Shown: positions 1 to 6,059 of the stretch, in pieces
Layout: each line of letters begins with the position of its first letter
Position numbering within the stretch: the first letter of the stretch is position 1
Source: JACQZU01 sp041908165
GTDB taxonomy: Bacteria > Acidobacteriota > Holophagae > Holophagales > Holophagaceae
Length of the DNA: 8,098 bases
Direction: 5' to 3'
NCBI GenBank assembly: GCA_041908165.1
Contig: JAYRFV010000088.1
Span: forward strand, 1-8,098
Program-made: the position numbers and the translations under genes
The notes under the pieces: model-generated
What the model saw: the letters and a program-made list of their open reading frames with translations, nothing else
The model's database searches: none
What the model was told of the DNA's origin: nothing

Positions 1-49
1 GTGCCTGCGATCGGCAGGGTCGGGGGCCCAGGCCCTCGGCTCACGCCTC

Positions 50-70
50 GGGCGCGGATGATTCGCGCCC
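50..70. repeat. Inverted repeat (hairpin) inside repeat copy 1
   Basis: Arms GGGCGCG (50-56) and CGCGCCC (64-70) are perfectly complementary around a 7-base loop. The same structure recurs at 217-237 in the second repeat copy. It could form a stable stem in RNA or act as a protein-binding site; neither is shown by sequence alone. Confidence 0.7.
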
Positions 71-86
71 AGTGGGGCCCCGCTGC

Positions 87-101
87 GCACGCCATGCGTG
101 C
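87..101. repeat. Inverted repeat inside repeat copy 1
   Basis: Arms GCACGC (87-92) and GCGTGC (96-101) flank the triplet CAT. The copy at 254-268 is identical. A looser pair, ACCCAC with GTGGGT, follows within the same unit. Several stems per unit suggest a folded RNA or a REP/BIME-like element. Confidence 0.65.
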
Positions 102-216
102 TCCGCGACCCACTTGGTTGCGACATGCGTGGGTTGCGGAAATACAGCCGCTGAGGCTTCGTTCGGCGTGCCTGCGATCGGCAGGGTCGGGGGCCCAGGC
201 CCTCGGCTCACGCCTC

Positions 217-237
217 GGGCGCGGATGATTCGCGCCC
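217..237. repeat. Inverted repeat (hairpin) inside repeat copy 2
   Basis: Same 7-base arms (217-223 and 231-237) and 7-base loop as the copy at 50-70, offset by exactly 167 bases. Confidence 0.7.
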
Positions 238-382
238 AGTGGGGCCGCGCTGCGCACGCCATGCGTGCTCCGCGACCCACTTGGTTGCGACATGCGTGGG
301 TTGAGGAAGTACAGGCGGCAAGACCCTCGTTGGGAGGACTTGGAGAGAGCCGCGGTCCTCGGCCTGTGTTCAGATCCGGGAA

Positions 383-1399
383 TCAGTGGATGTAGGGCGA
401 GAGCAGTCGGTAGAAGCCGGCGGCGAGCAGGGCGCTGACCGGAATGGTCAGGATCCAGGCCACGACGATGTTGCCGGCCAGGCCCCAGCGCACCGCGCCG
501 GGGTTCATGCTCGCCCCGACGCCCATGATGCTCCCGGTGATGGCGTGGGTGGTGCTGACCGGAATCCCAAAGTGGGCGGTGGTGAAGAGCAGGACGGCGG
601 CCGCGGTTTCCGCCGCGAACCCGTGGATGGGGCGGAGCTTGCCGATCCGGTGGCCGAGGGTCTTGATGATCTTCCAGCCGCCGCTGGCGGTGCCCAGGCC
701 CATCATGGCCGCGCAGCCGATCTTCACCCACAGGGGAACGGCCACGGAGGCCCCGGCGGCGGTGACCGGCAGCATCTTGTAGGTGATCAGCCCGAGGCAG
801 ATGATCCCCATGGCCTTCTGGGCGTCGTTCTGCCCGTGGGTGAAGGCCATCGCCCCGGCGGAGACGAGCTGCAGCTTGCGGAAGGCGTAGTTGACGAGGT
901 GCCCGGGCTGGCGCCGCACCAGCCAGAGGATGACCAGGATGATCACCGCCGCCAGGATGAACCCCAGGGTCGGCGAGATCACGATGAAGGCCGCGACCTC
1001 CTTGAGCTTGGCGGTGTGGAGCGCCTTCGCGCCGGCGTGGGCCATCACCGCCCCCATCAATCCGCCCATGAGCGTGTGGCTGGTGCTCGAAGGGATCCCG
1101 AACCACCAGGTGAGCAGGTCCCAGGTGATCGCCGCCAGCAGGGCCGAGATGATCACCACCGGCACCACATGGACCGGGTCGGCGAGGCCCTTGGCGATGG
1201 TCGTCGCCACCTTGGTGCCCATCAGGGCGCCGATGAAGTTGAGCGAGGCCGCCATGAAGATCGCGGTCCGGGCGGACAGCACGCCGGTCGAGATCACCGT
1301 GGCGATGGCGTTGGCGGTGTCGTGGAATCCGTTGATGTAGTCGATCGACCAGGACAGCAGGACGATCAGGATCAGGGTCAGCGGCACGTATTCGAGCAC
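383..1399 (-). CDS. pit: Inorganic phosphate transporter, PiT family
   Basis: Low-affinity phosphate (metal-phosphate) permease of the inner membrane, 338 residues, made almost entirely of hydrophobic helices (about ten). The two inverted halves carry the family signatures: NGFHDTANAIAT at residues 23-34 and FTHGQNDAQK at 186-195, plus the paired GIPSSTSH (101-108) and GIPVSTTH (278-285). PitA-like proteins couple uptake of phosphate, with divalent cation, to the proton gradient. The open frame extends upstream, but that extension overlaps the DUF47 gene and is non-hydrophobic. GTG at 1399 is preferred because it starts just before helix 1, 8 bases after the DUF47 stop, with an AGGCGG element in front. 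A second GTG four codons in is possible. It is translated as a pair with the DUF47 gene, a widespread arrangement. The length suits short bacterial PiT proteins lacking the large cytoplasmic loop. No clear terminator follows. Confidence 0.95.
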   Translation of the reverse strand: MLEYVPLTLILIVLLSWSIDYINGFHDTANAIATVISTGVLSARTAIFMAASLNFIGALMGTKVATTIAKGLADPVHVVPVVIISALLAAITWDLLTWWFGIPSSTSHTLMGGLMGAVMAHAGAKALHTAKLKEVAAFIVISPTLGFILAAVIILVILWLVRRQPGHLVNYAFRKLQLVSAGAMAFTHGQNDAQKAMGIICLGLITYKMLPVTAAGASVAVPLWVKIGCAAMMGLGTASGGWKIIKTLGHRIGKLRPIHGFAAETAAAVLLFTTAHFGIPVSTTHAITGSIMGVGASMNPGAVRWGLAGNIVVAWILTIPVSALLAAGFYRLLSPYIH

Positions 1400-1407
1400 G
1401 GCGCCGC

Positions 1408-2055
1408 CTAGGCGTTCTTCATGACGACGGAGCCGACCAGCTTGGCCACCAGCTCGATGCGGTCGGTGGCGTCCTCCACGTTCTCCAGGATCTCCTTCCA
1501 CTTGACCAGGAGGATCGGGTCCTGCGGATCGCGGAACAGGTCGGCGAGGCCTGCGTGGAAGAGCGTGTCGGCCTTGTTCTCGAGGGTGTGGACGCGCTTG
1601 ATGCGGATGCGGATGTTCTTGACGTCGTTCATGTTCCGGAGGCTGCTGATGAGGTACTGCAGCTCGTTGCAGCCTTCGACCGCGACCGAAGCGATTTCCA
1701 CCACGTTGGGCATGATCGTGCCGATCCGGTAGAGCACCAGCCTTTCGCAGACCACGTCGAGCCGGTCCACCACGTCGTCCAGGGCGTGCGCCAGGGCCAG
1801 GATGTCCTCGCGGTCGATGGGGGTCACGAAGAACTGGTTCAGCTTGTCCACGAGCTCGTGGGTGATGTCGTCCCCCTTCCGCTCGTGCTCCTTCATCTGG
1901 CGGCGCAGCTCCGCCCAGCGCTCGGGATCGTCGGTGCGGATCTCCCGGTCGAACAGCACGGCGGCCTGGAAGGCGTTGTCGGCCGCCGCCTCGAGCAGGT
2001 CGAAGAAGACGGTCTCCCGCGGTTTGAGCCAGCGGAGGAGGGTGTTGACGGACAT
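1408..2055 (-). CDS. DUF47 family (PhoU-like) Pit accessory protein
   Basis: A 215-residue, all-helical soluble protein of the DUF47/Pit-accessory family, structurally related to PhoU. These proteins are cytoplasmic partners encoded beside PiT permeases and are thought to modulate phosphate uptake. Family features visible: an N-terminal FFDLLEAAADNAFQAA stretch (residues 17-32), the acidic EHERKGDDITHEL helix (56-68) and the TPIDREDILALAHALDD block (78-94), with Glu/Asp spacing like the metal-binding helices of PhoU. A C-terminal helix pair rich in charged residues follows. ATG at 2055 is chosen because it begins at the usual family N-terminus and is preceded by AGGGG at a 5-base gap; the longer upstream frame is antisense-free but unlike the family and runs into the regulator gene. 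Its stop lies 8 bases before the pit start, so the two are surely co-transcribed. The biochemical role of the family is not fully settled. Confidence 0.93.
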   Translation of the reverse strand: MSVNTLLRWLKPRETVFFDLLEAAADNAFQAAVLFDREIRTDDPERWAELRRQMKEHERKGDDITHELVDKLNQFFVTPIDREDILALAHALDDVVDRLDVVCERLVLYRIGTIMPNVVEIASVAVEGCNELQYLISSLRNMNDVKNIRIRIKRVHTLENKADTLFHAGLADLFRDPQDPILLVKWKEILENVEDATDRIELVAKLVGSVVMKNA

Positions 2056-2144
2056 CGGGGCCCCTGTGACGACGGGACCAGTTTGCCCGTTCCCTCCCCG
2101 CCGCCCAAGCGCGGAGAGAGGAATGGCCGCGCCGGTGGCGACCC

Positions 2145-2894
2145 CTAGGTGGACGGCCCTACGCGCGCTAGACTGGAGGATTGCGGGGCGGCCGGCTCGG
2201 GCCCTCCGAGCCGGTAGCCGGCACCGACGACGGTCTCGATGTGCAGGGAGGCTGCGCCGAGCTTCTGGCGCAGGCGCCGGACGTGGGCGTCGATCGTGCG
2301 GCTCTCGCCGAGGTACTCGAGGCCCCACACCTGGCTGAGGATCCGCTCCCTGGAGAGCACGCGCCTGGGGTTCCTCAGGAAGAAGGCCAGCAGCTCGAAC
2401 TCGCGACGGGTGAGGTCCATCTCCCGCCCGTCGGCGCACGCCACCGACCGATCGAGGTCCGCCTCGATGGACGCGAAGCGCAGGTACCGCGACTTCGCCT
2501 CCATGAAGGAGGTCCGCCGGAGCAGCGCCTTGACCCGGGCCGCGACCTCGCGGAGGCTGCAGGGCCGCGCCAGGCAGTCGTCCGCCCCTGGCTCCAGGGC
2601 GAGCAGGCGGTCGATGTCCGCGGCCTGCCCGGCCACCAGCACCACCGGAATGGAACGGCAGGCCGGCTCGGATCGGATCGCCCGAAGCACCGCGAGGCCC
2701 TCGTCGTCCGCAGCCTGGATGCCCAGGAGGACGGCATCGGCCCGGGCACCTCGGCCCGACCCCTGGTCCGCCACCCAGCCCAGGGCATCCTCCTTCCGCT
2801 CGAGGGGGGTGACCGCGAGGCCATCCTGCTGAAGCTGCCGGAGGAGCCCGCTGCGCAGGCCGGCATCCTCTTCCAGCAGCAGGACGTGGTTCAT
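2145..2894 (-). CDS. OmpR/PhoB-type response regulator with degenerate receiver domain
   Basis: A 249-residue two-domain protein. Residues 3-125 have the receiver fold: acidic LEED at 7-10, ADAVLLG at 52-58, PVVLVAGQ at 83-90, GADDCLARP at 103-111. Residues 135-229 form a winged-helix DNA-binding domain: DLTRREFELL (160-169), the recognition-helix region RTIDAHVRRLRQKLG (199-213) and VVGAGYRL (222-229), all intact. Aligning the receiver by eye with ordinary OmpR members, the phospho-acceptor Asp is Gly58, the conserved Thr is Ala88 and the conserved Lys is Arg110. Conventional phosphorylation is therefore unlikely, and it probably acts as an atypical regulator. ATG at 2894 is supported by the receiver start and by GAGG 5 bases upstream. 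It lies 89 bases upstream of the DUF47-pit pair in the same direction, without a strong terminator between, so it may share their transcript and control them. No histidine kinase gene is in the window. The last 18 residues are a low-complexity tail. Confidence 0.9.
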   Translation of the reverse strand: MNHVLLLEEDAGLRSGLLRQLQQDGLAVTPLERKEDALGWVADQGSGRGARADAVLLGIQAADDEGLAVLRAIRSEPACRSIPVVLVAGQAADIDRLLALEPGADDCLARPCSLREVAARVKALLRRTSFMEAKSRYLRFASIEADLDRSVACADGREMDLTRREFELLAFFLRNPRRVLSRERILSQVWGLEYLGESRTIDAHVRRLRQKLGAASLHIETVVGAGYRLGGPEPAAPQSSSLARVGPST

Positions 2895-3153
2895 GGGGAC
2901 CTCGGAGGGCCCGACCAGTATGCGGGCCTGCCCCGGCCGCAGTCCATGCTTGCCGGGCGCGCCGCGCCCTGGGACAATGGCGCAGCCCGGAGCGGGCCGG
3001 AACGGCGGTTCCGCGTCCCTGCGGGTGGAAATTGAATCAGCGGATACCACCGAGCCCCACCCGGGGATGCCGGTCAGGTCCGATGCCACACCACCATCCC
3101 AACCGGGCGACCGGCCTGCGGGCGCGCAGCCAGGAAGCCCTCCAGGAGCAGAC
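2895..3153. promoter_or_regulatory. Divergent intergenic region with clustered inverted repeats
   Basis: This 259-base gap separates the minus-strand regulator from the plus-strand RNase gene and must hold promoters for both. Perfect short inverted repeats seen: 2908-2913/2923-2928 (GGCCCG/CGGGCC), 2955-2961/2963-2969 (GGGCGCG/CGCGCCC around one base), 2998-3003/3008-3013 (CGGAAC/GTTCCG around GGCG), 3103-3106/3111-3114 (CCGG around GCGA) and 3116-3120/3125-3129 (CTGCG/CGCAG around GGCG). The last ends 14 bases before the RNase ribosome-binding site. A weak minus-strand promoter candidate has TGGACT (complement of 2941-2946), an 18-base gap and CATACT (complement of 2917-2922). The only AT-richer patch on the plus strand is about 3028-3048, and no good sigma-70 pair was found there. 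The RNase frame stays open through the region but encodes low-complexity sequence unlike the family. Confidence 0.5.
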
Positions 3154-3156
3154 TTG
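3144..3156 (+). promoter_or_regulatory. Ribosome-binding site deciding a TTG start for the RNase E/G gene
   Basis: AGGAG at 3144-3148 sits 5 bases before TTG at 3154 but 20 bases before the first good ATG (3169). The spacing favours TTG, giving an N-terminus of MGKKSMLINAT, which matches the short basic lead-in seen in other RNase E proteins. Confidence 0.7.
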
Positions 3157-5319
3157 GGCAAGAAATCCATGCTCATCAACGCCACGGATCCTGAAGAGAT
3201 CCGGGTCGCCACCCTCGTGGACGGAGTCCTCACCGACTTCGACATCGAGTTCATCCACAACGAGAAGATCAAGGGCAACATCTACAAGGCGAAGGTGGTG
3301 AGGGTCGACCAGTCCCTCCAGGCCGCCTTCATCCACTACGGGGGCCAGAAGAACGGGTTCCTGCCGATCGGCGAGCTTCCCAAGGACCTGGTCAGCTCCG
3401 ACGGCCGCCGGGGCCGGATCCAGGACCTGCTGAACCGCGACCAGGAGATCATGGTCCAGGCGGTGCGCGAGGAGCTCGGCAGCAAGGGCGCCATGATGAC
3501 CGGCCAGATCAGCCTGCCGGGTCGCTACCTGGTGCTCACCCCGGGCAGCCCGGTCAACGGCATCAGCCGCAAGATCGAGAGCCGCGAGGAGCGGGAGTAC
3601 TTCAAGCGGCTGGTGGACGAGATGGACATCCCGAAGAACTTCGGGGTGATCGTCCGCACCGCCTCCATGGGGGTGACCAAGGAGGACTTCCAGCGCGACC
3701 TGGAATACCTCATGGACACCTGGAAGGAGGTCCTCAACCGCTACAAGCACCGCCACGGGCCGGGCCTGGCCTGGCAGGAGGACGACGTCGTCACCCGCAC
3801 CCTCCGCGACGGCTTCAGCGCCGACATGGAGGAGGTCCACATCGACGACCTGGACACCTTCCAGGCGGCCCAGCACTTCTTCCGCAGGACCATGCCGCAG
3901 CACCTGGAGGTGCTCAAGCACTACACGGGCAAGAAGCCGCTCTTCAGCAAGTACCAGACCGAGGAGCAGATCGACCGCATCTACGCGCGCAAGGTCAACC
4001 TGCCGAGCGGCGGGGCCCTGGTGCTGGACCAGACCGAGGCCCTGGTGGCCATCGACGTGAACTCCGGCCGCACCAGCGGCGACGGGGTGGAGGACATGGC
4101 CTTCCGCACCAACATGGAAGCGGCGGAGGAGGCCGCGAGGCAGCTGCGGCTGCGGGACCTCGCCGGACTGGTGGCCATCGACTTCATCGACATGAAGCGC
4201 GAGTCGCACATGAAGGCCGTCCAGGACCGCCTGGTGGACTGCCTGCGCGAGGACAAGGCGCGGATGGAAGTGGGGAAGATCAACCGCTTCGGCGTCCTGG
4301 TCATGACCCGCCAGCGGATCCGCCCGAGCATCCACCACGTCACCCACGAGACCTGCCCGACCTGCCAGGGCGTGGGCAAGGTCAAGAACCTGGATTCGAT
4401 CGTCCTCTCGGTGCTGCGCCGGATCAAGGCGATGCTGTCCCGGGACGACCTGAAGGAACTGCGGATCAAGCTCGCGCCGGCCATCGCCCTGGCGGTGCTG
4501 AACAACCGCAGGCGGGAGCTGGCCGACCTCGAGGAGGTGGGCGAGGTGCGGATCCGCATCGAGGCGGACCACACCGTGGCCTACGGCGAGATGGTCGCCG
4601 AACTGGAACGCGCCGAGGAGGAGGCGCCCGAGAAGCCGCAGGCCAGGCCCCAGCGACCCAAGGACCGGGACGAGGACACCGTCGTGCTCGGCGGCGACAG
4701 CCCCATCACCTTCGAGGCCGCCCTCGGCGAGGAGCGGCCGAAGGCCAAGCCGGTGGAGATCAAGTACGACCGCCGAGATGCCCAGCGCGCGGCGCTGGAG
4801 GAGCGCGAACGCCTGCGGGCGCTGTTCGAGAGCGCCATGCCGGCCGGGGAGCCGGATGCAGCCTCCGGACCCGCCCCTGTCGAAGTGGCAGCCAAGGCCG
4901 AGCCGGGTTCCCGCGAGGGCGGCCGCGGCCGCAACCGCCGAGGCCGCGGCAAGCAGGGAGCGAAGGCCGAGCCGGCCCCGGCGGCCGCTGGACCGCAGGC
5001 CGTCGAGACGCCAGCCCCCGAACCTCCCAGGGTGACCCCGGACCTGCTGGCCAGCCTGGTGGTGCCTGCCCACCGGCCGAAGAAGCTCGGCAGCCCCGAG
5101 GTCGCGGTGCCGGCGGCGGCGGAGGCCCCGGCGAAGGCCGCCAAGCCCAGAAGCCGCGCCGCGAAGGCGGAGCCGAAAGCCTCCGCGGAAGCACCCGGGT
5201 CCGTCGAGGCCCCGAAGCCCAAGGCCCGCCGGAGCGCTGCCAAGACGGCCCCGGCGGAGCCCGCGCCGGTCGCAGCCGAACCGACCAGGAAGCCCCGGAA
5301 GAAGCCGTCCAAGGGCTGA
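3154..5319 (+). CDS. rne: Rne/Rng family endoribonuclease (RNase E-like) with long basic C-terminal tail
   Basis: Single-strand-specific endoribonuclease for mRNA decay and rRNA/tRNA processing; 721 residues from the TTG start. The catalytic core covers about 6-486: MLINAT start, S1 RNA-binding domain near 36-120 (GNIYKAKV, then AAFIHYGG and GFLP), 5'-phosphate sensor Arg168-Thr169 (E. coli RNase E R169-T170), and the DNase I-like catalytic part with magnesium ligands Asp301 and Asn303 in IDVNS and Asp343 in AIDFIDM. The zinc-link is CPTC (Cys401, Cys404), which joins protomers in the family. The tail (487-721) is Ala/Pro/Lys/Glu-rich with three AKAEP motifs and an Arg/Gly-rich patch (590-601, GRGRNRRGRGKQ). 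It resembles in style the disordered RNA-binding and degradosome-scaffold half of RNase E, without recognisable homology. The core looks closer to RNase E than RNase G, but the two cannot be firmly separated here. It is first gene of an operon with the ZIP and LptD genes. Confidence 0.94.
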   Translation: MGKKSMLINATDPEEIRVATLVDGVLTDFDIEFIHNEKIKGNIYKAKVVRVDQSLQAAFIHYGGQKNGFLPIGELPKDLVSSDGRRGRIQDLLNRDQEIMVQAVREELGSKGAMMTGQISLPGRYLVLTPGSPVNGISRKIESREEREYFKRLVDEMDIPKNFGVIVRTASMGVTKEDFQRDLEYLMDTWKEVLNRYKHRHGPGLAWQEDDVVTRTLRDGFSADMEEVHIDDLDTFQAAQHFFRRTMPQHLEVLKHYTGKKPLFSKYQTEEQIDRIYARKVNLPSGGALVLDQTEALVAIDVNSGRTSGDGVEDMAFRTNMEAAEEAARQLRLRDLAGLVAIDFIDMKRESHMKAVQDRLVDCLREDKARMEVGKINRFGVLVMTRQRIRPSIHHVTHETCPTCQGVGKVKNLDSIVLSVLRRIKAMLSRDDLKELRIKLAPAIALAVLNNRRRELADLEEVGEVRIRIEADHTVAYGEMVAELERAEEEAPEKPQARPQRPKDRDEDTVVLGGDSPITFEAALGEERPKAKPVEIKYDRRDAQRAALEERERLRALFESAMPAGEPDAASGPAPVEVAAKAEPGSREGGRGRNRRGRGKQGAKAEPAPAAAGPQAVETPAPEPPRVTPDLLASLVVPAHRPKKLGSPEVAVPAAAEAPAKAAKPRSRAAKAEPKASAEAPGSVEAPKPKARRSAAKTAPAEPAPVAAEPTRKPRKKPSKG

Positions 5320-5322
5320 GCC

Positions 5323-6057
5323 GTGCCTTCGTCCATCGCCTGGCTCGCACCCATCGCCTCCCTGGCCACCCTCCTCGGCGGCTGGCTGGTGGTCAGGTTC
5401 CTGCAGGGCCGCCGCAGCTTCATGCGCCTCCTGTCCGGGGCCGCTGCCGGTTACCTCCTGTCGGTGACCCTGGTGCGGATCATCCCGGAGGCGCTCGAGC
5501 AGGGGGGCGAGTCCATGACCCTGTGGGTGCTGGGCGGCTACCTGGCGGTCCACGTCATGGAGCACGGCATCACGCCGCACTTCCACTACGGGGAGGAGAC
5601 CCACCCCGTGGGCAGCCAGTGGGCCGGCGGGCTGGCCCTCCTGGGCCTGTCCCTGCACAGCCTCCTGGACGGGATGAGCCTGTCGGCCGCGGTCCAGACG
5701 CGCAGCAACCTGGGCGGCCTGGTCTTCCTCGGCATCCTGTTCCACCGCATCCCGGAGGGCGCCACCATCAGCTCGATCTTCCTGTCCCGGGGCCACTCAC
5801 GGAAGGGCGCCCTGCTGGCCGCAGGGGCCCTGGCGGCAGCCTCGATGCTCGGGGCCCTCGCCCATGGCGCCTTCCGTCTGCCCATCGGGCCGACCCTCGG
5901 CGTGGCGGCCGGGTTGGGGATCTACGTCGCCAGTTCCGACCTCCTCCCGGAGGTCCAGAAGGAGCCCGGCTGGCGCAGCAGCCTCAGCATCCTCGCCGGG
6001 GCCGGGCTGTTCCTCCTCAGCCTGTGGCTGTCGCCGCACAAGCACCCGGCGGGCTGA
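5323..6057 (+). CDS. ZIP family divalent metal transporter
   Basis: Inner-membrane metal-ion permease, 244 residues, with eight predicted membrane helices (about 5-27, 35-58, 65-83, 101-123, 130-154, 160-181, 187-207, 221-240). The family metal site is recognisable: His112 and Asp116 in LHSLLDG (helix 4) and His141 and Glu145 in FHRIPEG (helix 5). ZIP proteins move zinc, iron or manganese into the cytoplasm; the substrate cannot be told here. A loop between helices 3 and 4 is His/Glu-rich (His77, Glu80, His81, His86, His88, Glu91, Glu92, His94) and may bind metal. Helix 4 has Ser where many members have Asn beside the His, and Asp where many have Glu, which is also common in the family. The GTG start lies 3 bases after the RNase stop, with only a weak ribosome-binding site, so translational coupling is likely. 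The gene ends 2 bases before the LptD start. Confidence 0.9.
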   Translation: MPSSIAWLAPIASLATLLGGWLVVRFLQGRRSFMRLLSGAAAGYLLSVTLVRIIPEALEQGGESMTLWVLGGYLAVHVMEHGITPHFHYGEETHPVGSQWAGGLALLGLSLHSLLDGMSLSAAVQTRSNLGGLVFLGILFHRIPEGATISSIFLSRGHSRKGALLAAGALAAASMLGALAHGAFRLPIGPTLGVAAGLGIYVASSDLLPEVQKEPGWRSSLSILAGAGLFLLSLWLSPHKHPAG

Positions 6058-6059
6058 CC

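Larger units (their letters stand above)
1..317. repeat. Tandem direct repeat, 167-base period, two copies seen (first cut by window edge)
   Basis: Bases 1-150 reappear at 168-317. The first 136 positions differ at one base only (C at 80, G at 247). Three more differences fall in the last 14 aligned positions, after which similarity ends, so about 146 of 150 bases match. Bases 151-167 lie between the matched parts. Because the match begins at base 1, the true left boundary and total copy number are unknown. The unit is GC-rich and holds several short inverted repeats (listed separately). The period is not a multiple of three, so any reading frame shifts between copies, which argues against a repeated protein domain. 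It lies downstream of the pit gene, and no insertion-sequence or CRISPR features are visible. Bases 318-382, between the repeat and the pit stop codon, show no gene and no convincing terminator. Function unknown; an intergenic dispersed repeat family is the simplest reading. Confidence 0.93.

Noticed and set aside
41..280. Small open frames on both strands across the 167-base repeat
   Set aside because: The repeat period is not a multiple of three, so the same peptide appears in different frames in each copy. No ribosome-binding site or known domain was seen.
1..317. CRISPR array
   Set aside because: The unit is far too long, only two copies are seen, and no short repeat with unique spacers or cas gene is present.
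341..365. Possible terminator downstream of pit (GCCG and CGGC arms)
   Set aside because: The stem is only about four base pairs and no T-tract follows on the pit strand.
386..1411. A 341-codon open frame on the plus strand opposite pit
   Set aside because: The product is Asp/Gly/His/Arg-rich and hydrophilic, the mirror of the membrane-protein codons of pit, with no recognisable domain.
2056..2144. Possible terminator or promoter between the regulator and DUF47 genes
   Set aside because: Only a 5-base stem (ACGGG with CCCGT) and a GGGGCCCC palindrome were found; no T-tract and no convincing -10/-35 pair.
2893..3153. In-frame upstream extension of the RNase gene to an ATG at 2893
   Set aside because: The extra 87 residues are Pro/Gly/Arg-rich and unlike RNase E N-termini, the ATG overlaps the start of the divergent regulator, and a good ribosome-binding site precedes the TTG at 3154.
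3037..5796. A 919-codon open frame on the minus strand opposite the RNase E-like gene
   Set aside because: It is a shadow of GC-rich codon bias. The translated product is His/Gly/Leu/Ala-rich without domains, while the opposite strand has clear RNase E catalytic residues.
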